From: Paractinoplanes abujensis
GTDB taxonomy: Bacteria > Actinomycetota > Actinomycetes > Mycobacteriales > Micromonosporaceae
Direction of reading: 5' to 3'
DNA: 64,000 nt
Assembly (NCBI RefSeq): GCF_014204895.1
Contig: NZ_JACHMF010000001.1
Coordinates: forward strand, 310,001 to 374,000
Shown: positions 44,596-53,217 of the stretch, one piece after another
Position numbering within the stretch: the stretch's first letter is position 1
How the letters are laid out: each line of letters opens with the position of its first letter
Program-made: the position numbers and the translations under genes
The notes under the pieces: model-generated
Told to the model about the DNA's origin: nothing
The model's input: the letters and a program-made list of their open reading frames with translations, nothing else
Databases searched by the model: none

Positions 44596-45597
44596 TCAGA
44601 GCGGAAGATCGATGGGCGTCGGTGTGGGGTTGTCGCCGTTGAGGGTATCGCCCGTCGACCCGGAGTTCTGGGCCCCGTTCGTCTTCGGGGCGGCCTTGGC
44701 GGTCTCCTGGATCACCTTGTCGACTGTGCCGTAGACGTTCTTGTGCCCCTCGCTGATCAGGTCGTAGGCGGTCTTGAAGCCGCTGCGGCCCGTGCCCCCC
44801 GCGGTGCCGATCGCCTCGATCCGGAACGCCTCCAGCCGCAGGACGTTACGGCTGGACTGGCCGATCTGCTGCAGGATGCCGTCCATCTGCTTGGTGAACA
44901 CGCCCAGCTTCTTGATCGCCGCGAACAGCTGCTTGAGCAGGTTGAGCACCTTCGTGCTGCATTCGGCGACCAGGATCGCGACTTCGGCGGCGACCTTGGG
45001 GATGAGCACGACGGTCAAGGCCTGGATGGCCTTGGAGATGCAGGCGCCGATCACTTCGGACACGATGTCGCGGATCGTGTTGCGCACGACACCGACCATC
45101 GCCCCGACGATCGTGCTCGTCCGGCCCATGAAATCGGCGACCTGGCCCATCGCCTGGATCGACTCCGCGTGGGTGCGGGCCATCGCGCGATAGGCCTCGG
45201 CCGACTTCGCGGCCCATGCGGCGGTGCTGTTCTTGACCTCGGCCACGAAGAAGTCGGTGGCCTCGTAGATCCGCTGCTCGATGTTGCGCCACGTCTGCGC
45301 GTGCGCCTCGATCGCCTTGGGGTCGCCGCACAGCTTGTCGAGCGGCTCCCGCAAGCAGCTCACGTGCTCCATCAGCCAGCCCACGCCGGCCGCGAACACC
45401 GCCTGCAGCGGATCCATGACCGCGCCCAGCAGCCCCAGGGCGCCCGCGACGGCGTTGCCGCCCACGGTCATCCAGTCGCCGTCCTTGATCCCGTCGACGA
45501 TGCCGCCCGCCGACTCGAACAGGCCCGCACCCTCGTACGACTTGGTCTCGCCCTCGGCGGCGATGAGGCTCCCGCGGGTCAGCGCCGTGTCGCTCAT
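44596..45597 (-). CDS. Large WXG-type protein, paralogue of the 16276-17517 product
   Basis: 333 aa from the ATG at 45597. Shares with the 413-aa protein VGWLMEHVSCLREPLDKLCGDP, AHAQTWRNIEQRI and the following helices (~1-245). It has no recognised enzymatic C-terminal domain; its last ~50 residues are a Lys/Gly/Pro/Thr-rich tail ending PTPIDLPL. Likely a secreted or structural type VII-associated protein. Overlaps the upstream EspC-like stop by one base (TGATG), so the genes are translationally coupled. Confidence 0.8.
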   Translation of the reverse strand: MSDTALTRGSLIAAEGETKSYEGAGLFESAGGIVDGIKDGDWMTVGGNAVAGALGLLGAVMDPLQAVFAAGVGWLMEHVSCLREPLDKLCGDPKAIEAHAQTWRNIEQRIYEATDFFVAEVKNSTAAWAAKSAEAYRAMARTHAESIQAMGQVADFMGRTSTIVGAMVGVVRNTIRDIVSEVIGACISKAIQALTVVLIPKVAAEVAILVAECSTKVLNLLKQLFAAIKKLGVFTKQMDGILQQIGQSSRNVLRLEAFRIEAIGTAGGTGRSGFKTAYDLISEGHKNVYGTVDKVIQETAKAAPKTNGAQNSGSTGDTLNGDNPTPTPIDLPL

Positions 45598-45902
45598 CAG
45601 TTGCCCGCCTTGAAACGCCCGGCCACGTTGCTGTCGGTCATGTCGGCGTCGTCGGACACCGCGCGCAGCAGCTCGGCCACGTGGGCGGTCGCGTCGGCCC
45701 CGGTCTTGAGCTCCTGCAACGCGAAGTCCTGCAGCGGCTGGATGAACGGCAGCGCGAGCGGGCTGCACAGGATGCCGTACACCTCGTCGTGCATGTCGAT
45801 GTACTCGGCGCCGGAGCTGGCCTCGTCACACATCCGGGCGGCCTCGTCGACCATCTTGGCGTGCGCGCGCAGTGCCGCGGAATCGATGTAGACGTCGCTC
45901 AT
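45597..45902 (-). CDS. EspC-like type VII secretion-associated protein (second cassette)
   Basis: 101 aa. Helical hairpin with DSAALRAHAKMVDEAARMCDE in the first helix and the YGILCSPLALPFIQPLQDF middle segment, matching the position of YGFLCQLIPSLLDPIQ in the first cassette. The start overlaps the YbaB-like stop (ATGA). Family assignment rests on size, pattern and context. Confidence 0.8.
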   Translation of the reverse strand: MSDVYIDSAALRAHAKMVDEAARMCDEASSGAEYIDMHDEVYGILCSPLALPFIQPLQDFALQELKTGADATAHVAELLRAVSDDADMTDSNVAGRFKAGN

Positions 45903-46291
45903 CGGCGGCGCTCCTCGGTCTCGTCGTCCTCGGGTGGCGGGGGGAACTGCTCGGCGTACGCCCCGCCGATGAAGTTCGCGGTGTCCGAGCCCGGGCCGTA
46001 GATGCCGGTCACGAGCTCGGTCATCCGCTCAGCCAGGCGGGCCTGGGCGCGGCGGCTGGTTTCGAGGATAAGCTCGGCAAGCTCGCCGGGTGAGAGACGC
46101 AGGGCCCGATCGGTCAGGGTGAGGGCGGCCAGCCCGCCCGACTGGTCGACGGTGACCACGACCTCGCCGCCGCGCGACTCGGCGGCGGCCCGGGTGTCCT
46201 GCATGCGCCGGCTCAGCTCGGTCGTCATGGCGGTCTGCTGTTCGACCTTGCGTTCCCAGTCGACCAGGAAGTCCTCGGGATCGAGCGGCAC
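45899..46291 (-). CDS. YbaB/EbfC-family protein (second cassette)
   Basis: 130 aa. Core VVVTVDQSGGLAALTLTDRALRL and helix ELAELILETSRRAQARLAERM of YbaB; C terminus Pro/Glu-rich. First gene of the leftward cassette 46291 to 44002, in the same order as the first cassette. Confidence 0.82.
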   Translation of the reverse strand: MPLDPEDFLVDWERKVEQQTAMTTELSRRMQDTRAAAESRGGEVVVTVDQSGGLAALTLTDRALRLSPGELAELILETSRRAQARLAERMTELVTGIYGPGSDTANFIGGAYAEQFPPPPEDDETEERRR

Positions 46292-46433
46292 GGGCTACCC
46301 TTCGTCGTCAACGTCTGGTGATCGAGTCCCGCATCGTAACGAACGATTACCGACGGCGATGTCCCCTGATGCGAGGACCGACCGTATCCAGCCGCAACAA
46401 GCCACCGCGAACAGCCCGCCGGCAGTCTGACCG

Positions 46434-47216
46434 CTCACATGTCAGCACGGAGCCGTTGCGGCGAGGCGGTGTCAGCTCCGCCTGCATCTAACATTCCAGC
46501 CGATCGGCACCGCCCCGCCGTGGCGGCCGCACCAGGCAGCGTCTGGCATCTGACATTCCAGCTCGGGGCCGGGGTGCTTCCGTGCCTGACGCTGCCCCGG
46601 TTGGCTTGGTCTTGTCGGGTTGGTTACTTACGTACGGTGGCATCTGACATTCCAGTTGGCGGGCGTGGTGCCTCTGTGCCTGACGCTGGTCGGTTGGCTT
46701 GGTCGTCTCGGGTTGTTGCTTATGTGCGGTGGCATCTGACATTCCAGTTGGCGGCCGTGGTGCTTCCGTGCCTGACGCTGGTCGGTTGGCTTGGTCGTCT
46801 CGGGTTGTCGCTTATGTGCGGTGGCATCTGACATTCCAGCTGGCGGCCGTACTGCTTCTGTGCCTGACGCTGGTCGGTTGGCCGGGTCGTCTCGGGTTGG
46901 CTGCTCACGTGCGGTGGCATCTGACATATCAGCGTGCGGCGGGACGACTGGCGACTCAAGCGATGTAAGGCATCTGACATGTCAGCGAGCCTGGTGGCGC
47001 TGATGCTGCAGCGGGTGTCGTAGCGCTTGGCGGTTCGGCTGACACCTGGGATCTGACATTCCAGCGCTCAGGGCGACGGCGTCGCACTCGTGGGGACGAT
47101 CTATCGGCTTGATCAGCCTGCCGTTGACATCTCGGTGGGCGGCGAGAGCGAGCCGGCGGCCGTGACGTTGCGGGGGTGCAGGCCGGAGGGTTAGCATCTG
47201 GCATCTAACATTTCAG
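46434..47216. repeat. Array of ten 12-bp near-palindromes upstream of GntR-acdS
   Basis: Motif CTGACATNNCAG or near it at 46434, 46488, 46550, 46644, 46736, 46828, 46921, 46974, 47053 and 47205 (twelve bases each). Copies at 46921 (CTGACATATCAG) and 46974 (CTGACATGTCAG) are, respectively, near-perfect and perfect palindromes; the others mostly carry CTGACATTCCAG. All but the first are preceded by ATCT-type bases. Four copies lie in tandem units of 92-94 bp (46547-46917). The motif resembles operators of FCD-type GntR regulators, and a GntR gene starts 71 bp after the last copy. The 46292-47286 gap holds no supported gene, and the frames that cross it are repeat artefacts. Confidence 0.85.
46547..46917. 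repeat. Four tandem 92-94-bp repeat units
   Basis: Units 46547-46640 (94 bp), 46641-46732 (92), 46733-46824 (92) and 46825-46917 (93), each beginning CATCTGACATTCCAG and running through CCTGACGCTG and TCGGGTTG to GGTGG. Unit length is not a multiple of three, arguing against coding. Conserved core plus nearly constant spacing suggests the array grew by duplication. Confidence 0.9.
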
Positions 47217-47286
47217 TGATCGGATCGAACGCCGTCGGGTGGTCTGTGCGGTCTTGAGTGGGGCGCGGGCGGAAGGTGGGCGCGGC

Positions 47287-47919
47287 GTGGAGCGGGTGCA
47301 ACGCAGGCTGTTGCGGGAGACGGCGTACGAGTCGATCCGGGACGCCGTCGTCCGGGGCGAACTGGCGCCGGGAACCGTGGTGAGCACTGCCGAACTGGCC
47401 GATCTGCTCGGACTGTCCCGCGCGCCCGTGCGGGACGCCCTGGCCCGGCTGGCCGGTGAGGGCCTGGTCGAGACCAAACCGCAGAGCTACACCCGGGTGA
47501 CCGAAGTCCTGCCCGACGAGGTGCGGGACGCCGCCGCCGTCGTGCGGTCGATGCATGAGCTGGCCGCGAGCCTCACGGTCGGCCACCTCGAACCCGCCGA
47601 CGTGACAGCGATGCGCGACGCCAACTTCCGGTTCAAGAAGGCCGGCCGATTCGGCGACATCGACGCCGCCATGGCCGCCGACGACGATCTGCACGGTGTG
47701 CTCGTGCGGGCCAGCGGCAACCGCGCCCTGGCGGCCACTATCGAGCGTTACACGCCGCTGATCCGCCGGCTCGAACGCCTGCAGTTCGCCCAGGACCAGG
47801 CCCGCCGCTCGGTGGAACGGCATGACGACCTGATCGCCGCCTGCGTCGCCGGCGATGTGTCCGAAGCTACCCGTCTCACGTCGCTGATCTGGCGTTCGCT
47901 GGAGGAGAGAACCACATGA
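47287..47919 (+). CDS. GntR-family (FCD) regulator
   Basis: 210 aa from the GTG at 47287 ([17 protein letters not shown]) with AGGTGG 7 nt upstream. Winged helix ~1-70: [37 protein letters not shown] by pattern; then an all-helical FCD ligand domain. It shares 4 bp (ATGA) with acdS, so it probably senses ACC or a related amine and controls acdS. The ten-copy motif array upstream is the likely binding region, implying autoregulation. Confidence 0.9.
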   Translation: MERVQRRLLRETAYESIRDAVVRGELAPGTVVSTAELADLLGLSRAPVRDALARLAGEGLVETKPQSYTRVTEVLPDEVRDAAAVVRSMHELAASLTVGHLEPADVTAMRDANFRFKKAGRFGDIDAAMAADDDLHGVLVRASGNRALAATIERYTPLIRRLERLQFAQDQARRSVERHDDLIAACVAGDVSEATRLTSLIWRSLEERTT

Positions 47920-48929
47920 TCGAGTTCGACCGTTACCCGCTGCTGTTCGGCCCTTCCCCGGTGCACAAGCTCGACCGGCTCACCGCCCACCTCGGCGGCG
48001 CCGCCGTCTGGGCCAAGCGGGAGGACTGCAACAGCGGCATCGCGTACGGGGGGAACAAGACGCGCAAGCTGGAATATCTCGTGGCTGACGCGCTGGCCCA
48101 GGGATGCGACACACTGGTCTCGATCGGCGGTGTGCAGTCCAACCACACCCGGCAGGTCGCCGCGGTCGCCGCGCGGGCCGGGCTCAAGTGTGTGCTCGTC
48201 CAGGAGAGCTGGGTCGACTGGCCGGATCCGGTGTACGACAAGGTCGGCAACATCCTGATCAGCCGGCTCGCCGGGGCCGAGGTGCGGCTGGTCCGTTCCG
48301 AGTTCGGCATCGGCTTCAAGGAGAGCTGGGAGCAGGCGCTGCGCGACATCGAGGCCTCCGGCGGCAAGCCGTACGCGATCCCGGCCGGCGCGTCCGACCA
48401 CAAGCTCGGCGGTCTGGGCTTCGCCAATTGGGCGTACGAGGTGGCGCAGCAGGAGGAGCAACTCGGCGTCTTCTTCGACACCGTGATCGTCTGCTCGGTC
48501 ACCGGCAGCACCCAGGCCGGCATGATCGCCGGGTTTGCCGCCTTACGGGACGCGGGTGGCCGCCCCCGGCGGGTGCTCGGCATCGACGGTTCGGCCAAGC
48601 CCGCCGAGACCCGCGCGCAGGTGGCCCGGATCGCCCGCAGCACGGCGTCGCTGATCGGGTTGCAGCGTGATCTGACCGAGGACGAGATTCTGCTCGACGA
48701 GCGTTACCACGCGGGCACGTACGGCATCCCCGACGAGACCACGCTGGAGGCGATGCGGGTGGCCGCCCGTACGGAGGGAATGGTCACCGACCCCGTCTAT
48801 GAGGGCAAGTCGATGGCGGCCCTGATCGACCTGGTGGCCCGCAGGGAGATCCCGGCCGACGCGACGGTGCTCTACGCCCACCTCGGTGGCCAGCCCGCCC
48901 TCAACGGTTACAGCGCGCTGTTCTCCTGA
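47916..48929 (+). CDS. acdS: 1-aminocyclopropane-1-carboxylate (ACC) deaminase
   Basis: 337 aa. PLP-binding Lys48 in [29 protein letters not shown], and the residues that separate ACC deaminase from D-cysteine desulfhydrase in known structures: Glu in DPVYEGKS (about 296) and Leu in [13 protein letters not shown] (about 323). It opens the cyclopropane ring of ACC, the plant ethylene precursor, giving ammonia and 2-oxobutanoate. GntR-acdS linkage is known from other Actinobacteria. The 3' end overlaps the convergent GH1 gene by 22 bp. Confidence 0.88.
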   Translation: MIEFDRYPLLFGPSPVHKLDRLTAHLGGAAVWAKREDCNSGIAYGGNKTRKLEYLVADALAQGCDTLVSIGGVQSNHTRQVAAVAARAGLKCVLVQESWVDWPDPVYDKVGNILISRLAGAEVRLVRSEFGIGFKESWEQALRDIEASGGKPYAIPAGASDHKLGGLGFANWAYEVAQQEEQLGVFFDTVIVCSVTGSTQAGMIAGFAALRDAGGRPRRVLGIDGSAKPAETRAQVARIARSTASLIGLQRDLTEDEILLDERYHAGTYGIPDETTLEAMRVAARTEGMVTDPVYEGKSMAALIDLVARREIPADATVLYAHLGGQPALNGYSALFS

Positions 48930-50212
48930 ATCACCGAGCGCAGCCAGTGATACGAGGCTCGAGGCGTCCGGGCCAGGGTGTCGAAGTCGACGTGGACGAG
49001 CCCGAACCGTTGTGAATAGCCCTCGGCCCACTCGAAGTTGTCGAGCAACGACCACACGAAGTAACCACGCACGTCGACACCGGCGGTAATGGCGTCGTGC
49101 AGGGCCCGCAGGTGGGTGTCGAGGTAGTCGCGGCGGAACGGGTCGTCGGTGCCCTCGGTCGTGGAGCAGCCGTTCTCGGTGATGTAGATCGGAGGCAGGG
49201 CGTCGCCGTAGGTGTCCCGCAGCCCGGTGAGCAGTTCGGTCAGCCCGGACGGGACCACGGGCCAGCCGAACGCCGTGGTCGGGACGTCCTCGATCGGCCG
49301 CAGGTCGAACGGCAGCGGCGACTCACCGGCGGGCGCGCCGACCAGCGTCGGGTTGTAGTAGTTGATGCCGAGCGCGTCGATCGGCGTACGGATGATCTCC
49401 AGGTCGCCCTCGTGCACGACGCCGTCGAGGGCGGCTCCGAGAAACTCGGGATACGTGCCCAGCAGCACGGGGTCGTTGAAGAGCCGGTTGTGGAAGGCGT
49501 CGTAGACGGAGGCGGCGGGTGTGTCGTCGGCCGCCCGTACGGGGGTGCAGTTGTTCGTCAGCATCACCTCGGTCGCGCCGGCGGCCCGCAACGCGCGCAC
49601 GGCCAGGCCATGACCGAGCAGCTGGTGGTGCGCCACCGGCAGAGCTTCGAGCAGCAGGGTGCGTCCCGGGGCGTGCGTCCCGTACGCGTAACCCTGCGCC
49701 ATGTGCACGACCGGCTCGTTGAGGGTGATCCACCGCCGTACGCGATCACCCAGCCGCGCGGCGACGTGCGCGGTGTAGTCGGCGAACCGCGACGACGTGT
49801 CCCGCGCCAGCCAGCCGCCCTGATCCTCCAGCGCCTGCGGCAGGTCCCAGTGGAACAGCGTCGGCAGCGGCGTGATGCCCCGCTCGAGCAGCGCGTCGAC
49901 GAGCCGGTCGTAGAAGTCGAGACCCGCCTTGTTCGGCTCGCCCGCACCGGTCGGCTGCACCCGCGGCCAGGCGATCGAGAACCGGTACGCCCCCACACCC
50001 AGCTCGGCGAGCAGCGCGACATCCTCGCCGTACCGGTGGTAGTGATCGCACGCCACGTCCCCGGTGTCACCGTCGAGCGTCTTGCCCGGCGTGTGCGCGA
50101 ACGTGTCCCAGATGGACGGCCCGCGCCCGTCCTCGTTCACCGCCCCCTCGATCTGGTAGGAGGCCGTGGAGCAGCCGAACAGGAACCCGTCAGGAAAGCG
50201 CGGCAGCGACAT
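48908..50212 (-). CDS. GH1 beta-glucosidase
   Basis: 434 aa, cytoplasmic (no signal). Acid/base Glu166 in TLNEP and nucleophile Glu346 in [20 protein letters not shown] at the start and the aglycone-site DNFEWAEGY near the end. It hydrolyses cellobiose and other beta-glucosides taken up by transporters; the GH5 enzyme elsewhere in the window could supply such sugars. It lies 9 bp after the MerR gene, on the same strand, so they form an operon. No CebR box was seen in this promoter. Confidence 0.95.
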   Translation of the reverse strand: MSLPRFPDGFLFGCSTASYQIEGAVNEDGRGPSIWDTFAHTPGKTLDGDTGDVACDHYHRYGEDVALLAELGVGAYRFSIAWPRVQPTGAGEPNKAGLDFYDRLVDALLERGITPLPTLFHWDLPQALEDQGGWLARDTSSRFADYTAHVAARLGDRVRRWITLNEPVVHMAQGYAYGTHAPGRTLLLEALPVAHHQLLGHGLAVRALRAAGATEVMLTNNCTPVRAADDTPAASVYDAFHNRLFNDPVLLGTYPEFLGAALDGVVHEGDLEIIRTPIDALGINYYNPTLVGAPAGESPLPFDLRPIEDVPTTAFGWPVVPSGLTELLTGLRDTYGDALPPIYITENGCSTTEGTDDPFRRDYLDTHLRALHDAITAGVDVRGYFVWSLLDNFEWAEGYSQRFGLVHVDFDTLARTPRASYHWLRSVIQENSAL

Positions 50213-50221
50213 GCTCCGACC

Positions 50222-50638
50222 CTAGTGATGGTCGAGCGCGACGGCTAGATCGACGCCGTCCCGCCGGGACAGCACCATGTCGCGGAACCGCGGGCATTCC
50301 TGATAGTTCTCGTGCTCGCAGCGCAGTCCGTGCTCCAGCAGCGTCTGCGACAGGGTGAGCCGGGCAATCCGCTGCCGCACCTGGGCGAGCTGTTCGCGCA
50401 ACACCGCGCGTCGACGTTCCCGATCGGGCGCGGCGAACAGCTCGCGCAGGTCTTCCAGGCTGAACCCCGCGTCCTTGCCCATCAGGATCTCGGCCACCCG
50501 GGTCTCGTCGCCGGCCCCGTAGACACGGCGGCCGCCGACCGTACGCGAGGGCGTCAGCAGACCCTCGTCCTCCCAGTGCCGCAGCACGTGCGGGGCCAGG
50601 CCGAACCTCTCCGCCAGCGCGCCGATCGTCAGCTCCAT
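50222..50638 (-). CDS. MerR-family transcriptional regulator
   Basis: 138 aa. Winged helix with LTIGALAERFGLAPHVLRHWEDEGLLTPSRT at ~3-33 by pattern, followed by a dimerisation coiled coil (~75-115) and a short effector part with Cys (RCEHENYQECPRF). Divergent from the methyltransferase gene (47 bp apart) across a 22-bp palindrome, and in an operon with GH1. The two Cys/His clusters (CEHE and CPRF) may bind a metal or sense redox, which is a guess. Confidence 0.88.
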   Translation of the reverse strand: MELTIGALAERFGLAPHVLRHWEDEGLLTPSRTVGGRRVYGAGDETRVAEILMGKDAGFSLEDLRELFAAPDRERRRAVLREQLAQVRQRIARLTLSQTLLEHGLRCEHENYQECPRFRDMVLSRRDGVDLAVALDHH

Positions 50639-50649
50639 CGGTCCTCCTT

Positions 50650-50671
50650 GACTTCAGGTCGACCTTAAGTC
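50650..50671. promoter_or_regulatory. MerR-type palindromic operator
   Basis: GACTTCAGGTC followed by GACCTTAAGTC, 21 of 22 positions symmetric except one pair, between the MerR and methyltransferase starts. TTGACT at 50648-50653 could be a -35 element overlapping it. A site of this kind between the spaced -35 and -10 is usual for MerR regulators. Confidence 0.65.
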
Positions 50672-50685
50672 GCACACTCGCCGCC

Positions 50686-51423
50686 ATGGGCTACCTGGAC
50701 TCCGCATCCTTGATCAAATCGCTCGACGCCGCCGAGTCGACCCCTCACGCTGTCAGCCTGCGGCGGCACACGTACGAGGCCCTGCGGCACTCGCCCGGCC
50801 AGGCGATCGTCGACGTCGGCTGCGGGACGGGCCGGGCGGTGTTCGAGATGGGCGCCGGCGCCGTCGGGGTCGACACCAACCCGGCGATGCTTACCTCCGC
50901 CCGGACCAGGTTTCCCGGCATCGACGTGCGGCAGGCCGACGCGACCGCGCTGCCGCTGGACGACGCCTCCGTCCAGGGTTACCGCGCCGACAAGGTCTAT
51001 CACGTGCTCGCCGATCCGGGCGTCGCGCTGACCGAGGCCCGCCGCGTGCTGGCCCCCGGCGGCCGGATCGTGCTGGTCGGGCAGGACTGGGACACGATCG
51101 TCATCGACTCCGGGCTGCCCGAGGTGACCCGCCGCATCGTGCACGCCCGCGCCGACACGATCGAGCACCCCCGGATCGCCCGCGCCTACCGCAACCTGCT
51201 GCTCGACCACGGCTTCGGCGACGTCTCAATGGTCGTGCACACGGCCGTCTTCACCGACCCGGGCGCGCGGCAGCTGCTGACCAGCCACGCCGACGCCGCC
51301 CGGGAGGCCGGCGTGATCACGCCGGACGAGGCCGGAGCGTGGCTGGCCGACCAGGACCGGCGCGCCGAGACCGGCCGGCTGCTGCTGGCGATGCCGATGT
51401 TCCTGGCCGCCGCTACCCGCTGA
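50686..51423 (+). CDS. SAM-dependent methyltransferase
   Basis: 245 aa; divergent from MerR. Class I motif I IVDVGCGTGRAVFEMG, motif II DADATALPLDD-type, motif III EARRVLAPGGRIVLVGQDW. The size and the DWD following motif III are like small-molecule methyltransferases of the ubiquinone/menaquinone type. Substrate unknown. Shared promoter with MerR suggests regulation by it. Confidence 0.87.
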   Translation: MGYLDSASLIKSLDAAESTPHAVSLRRHTYEALRHSPGQAIVDVGCGTGRAVFEMGAGAVGVDTNPAMLTSARTRFPGIDVRQADATALPLDDASVQGYRADKVYHVLADPGVALTEARRVLAPGGRIVLVGQDWDTIVIDSGLPEVTRRIVHARADTIEHPRIARAYRNLLLDHGFGDVSMVVHTAVFTDPGARQLLTSHADAAREAGVITPDEAGAWLADQDRRAETGRLLLAMPMFLAAATR

Positions 51424-51703
51424 CCCGCCGTGCTGTCCGGCCGCCGTACAGAAAGGTGCCGTTCTCGAGGAACGTGAAGGTGGAGGGGATCCCGTCGTCG
51501 GGCACGGTGATGCCGATCAGCTCGCTGACGACCCCGTCGAGCACGTCGTCGGTCAGCCCGCGCGCGTTGCCGCCGTTCGCGTTGATCGCGATCACCAGTC
51601 GGTGCGCCGGCACGACCCGCCACACCGAGCCCGTGCCTGAGAACGCCGCACCCGGTGGTCCCCCCCAGGACCACCGGGCACGCCCCCGATAGGAATTGCC
51701 GGC
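51413..51703 (-). pseudogene. C-terminal fragment of a serine hydrolase (beta-lactamase-like)
   Basis: A ~96-residue reading with no start: it begins right after an in-frame stop at 51704-51706 and runs RARWSWGGPPGAAFSGTGS, then VWRVVPAHRLVIAINANGG and LDGVVSELIG. The pattern of a Gly-rich segment followed by hydrophobic strand and NANGG resembles the C terminus of beta-lactamase-class C/esterase proteins. The fragment lies at the 3' end of the lipoprotein gene and overlaps the methyltransferase stop by 11 bp. It looks like a gene remnant. Family assignment is tentative. Confidence 0.45.
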
Positions 51704-51707
51704 TCAG

Positions 51708-52472
51708 TTATTTGGTGCCGCTGGAGGAGAGCGGACCGGGCGCCGCGGCGGTCTTGCCGCCGTCGGGCTTGATGGCGAACCACTTGCCGTTGAGGCCCTG
51801 GCCGTTGATGTCGCCCGGCTTGGCGTCGGCGACGAAGTAGTAGACGGGCCAGCCGTTGATGGTGACCTGGCAGGTGCCGTCGGCCCGCTCGACGTAACCC
51901 AGGATCTTGGGGTCGAGGCCGTCCGGGAAGATCTTGCCGGGGCTCTTGATAAGCAGCGGGGGCCAGGCCGTCGCGCAGTCGCCGTTGCAGACCGACTTGG
52001 GTGGCTTGTTGGAGTCGTTGTCGAACCGGTAGAGCGTGCGCCCGGCGCCGTCGGCCACGTACGTGCCGATCTGCTCGTTCTCGGTGGCGTTGAGCTCGAC
52101 CGTCTTGCTGCCCGCGGTGCGCGACTTGGGCGGGGTGATGTCCTGCTGGGAAGGCCCGCTGAAGATCTTGACCCACTTCTGCCTCTTGGCGACCGTGGGG
52201 GAGGCGGCCGGCTCGGGGGCCTCGGCCGCTTCTTCCTCCGCGGCGGCCGGCTCAGTGGTGGCCGGAAGCACCTCCGCCGAGGGCGGGATCTCCTCGACGC
52301 CGGCCAGGTCGGGCAGCTCGCCGGGGCCCAGGGGGTTCGGCGGGGCCTGGCTGGCCTGCACCGCCACCGGCACCCGGGCCGGGCCGGCCTCGCCGTTCGG
52401 GGTCTGGTTCCCGCAGGCCGACAAGGCGGCCAGACCGGTGGCCAGAACTGCCGTGACGTAGATCTTCCGCAT
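51708..52472 (-). CDS. Lipoprotein of the COG4315 (Yx(F/W/Y)xxD) family
   Basis: 254 aa from the ATG at 52472; AGGGAG six nt upstream. Signal and lipobox LSAC at 17-20. A Pro/Ala/Glu-rich linker (~22-92) precedes two secreted-repeat units with TLYRFDND (~148-155) and PVYYFVAD (~208-215), which match the Yx(F/W/Y)xxD motif. Cys residues in SVCNGDCATAW and GTCQVTI may form disulfides. The function of this family is unsettled (redox or metal binding have been suggested). Divergent from a sigma factor gene, 211 bp between starts, suggesting regulation by it. Confidence 0.85.
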   Translation of the reverse strand: MRKIYVTAVLATGLAALSACGNQTPNGEAGPARVPVAVQASQAPPNPLGPGELPDLAGVEEIPPSAEVLPATTEPAAAEEEAAEAPEPAASPTVAKRQKWVKIFSGPSQQDITPPKSRTAGSKTVELNATENEQIGTYVADGAGRTLYRFDNDSNKPPKSVCNGDCATAWPPLLIKSPGKIFPDGLDPKILGYVERADGTCQVTINGWPVYYFVADAKPGDINGQGLNGKWFAIKPDGGKTAAAPGPLSSSGTK

Positions 52473-52683
52473 GGCCGGCTCCCTGTCTCGGATCGTTGGG
52501 CCTGCCCTCCACACGACGGCTCCCGCGCGGCGGTTCACTCGGATGTGCCACTTTCGAAAAATCTTGATCCGGGCGGGCGACCCGCGACGTACTTCCAGTA
52601 GCCGCAGCACAGTACTTTCATCGATGTCGTTCTCGTTGAAGACGCGAGGCGTGCACGTGAGAGTGCCGCGGGGAGAGAAAAGG

Positions 52684-53217
52684 ATGCCGTCGAGCAGACA
52701 GAGACCGCACCGGGAGGTGGCCGATGAAGCGCTGGTCAGATCGTTGTTTCAGGAACATGGACGGGCCATGCTCGCGTATGCCACGCAACTGACCCGCGAT
52801 CGCGCCGCCGCCGAGGACGTGGTGCAGGAGGCGCTGGTGCGCGCCTGGCGGCATCCCGAGAGCCTGAACAACGGCAAAGGCTCCGTACGGGGATGGCTGC
52901 TCACGGTCTGCCGCAACATCGTGCTGGATCAGATCCGCGCGCGGAACAGGCGCCCGCCCGAGGTCGCCGAGAGCCCGCCCGACGCCGCTGTCGAACAGGA
53001 CCATTCCGACCGCGTGGTCACGTCGATGGTCGTGGTCGACGCGCTCAGCAGACTTTCCGCCGAGCATCGTGAAGTGCTCGAACAGGTCTATCTCAAAGGC
53101 AACACCGTCGCCGAGGCCGCGGAGGCGCTCGGCATCCCGCCCGGGACGGTCAAATCCCGATCCTTCTATGCGTTGCGGGCCTTGCGCGAGGCCGGCACGG
53201 AACGGTTGGCATCATGA
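52684..53217 (+). CDS. ECF sigma factor, SigL-like
   Basis: 177 aa from the ATG at 52684 with GGGGAGAG upstream. Region 2 (RSLFQEHGRAMLAYATQLTRD to AWRHPESL, ~17-70), a linker, and region 4 (SRLSAEHREVLEQVYLKGNTVAEAAEALGIPPGTVKSRSF by pattern, ~118-160). Overlaps the anti-sigma gene by 4 bp (ATGA). Layout is like SigL-RslA, which control secreted and membrane proteins in mycobacteria. The assignment to that subgroup is by pattern only. Confidence 0.85.
   Translation: MPSSRQRPHREVADEALVRSLFQEHGRAMLAYATQLTRDRAAAEDVVQEALVRAWRHPESLNNGKGSVRGWLLTVCRNIVLDQIRARNRRPPEVAESPPDAAVEQDHSDRVVTSMVVVDALSRLSAEHREVLEQVYLKGNTVAEAAEALGIPPGTVKSRSFYALRALREAGTERLAS

Noticed and set aside
46474..46478. Further GTCAG half-sites around the array
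   Set aside because: Single half-sites of five bases are expected by chance in this sequence and were not counted.
46547..46917. Possible CRISPR array
   Set aside because: The units are near-identical along their full length, with no unique spacers, and no cas genes are present.
46439..46980. Short frames (78-130 codons) on both strands in the repeat array
   Set aside because: They repeat with the 92-94-bp unit, which is not a multiple of three, and lack ribosome sites and coding bias.
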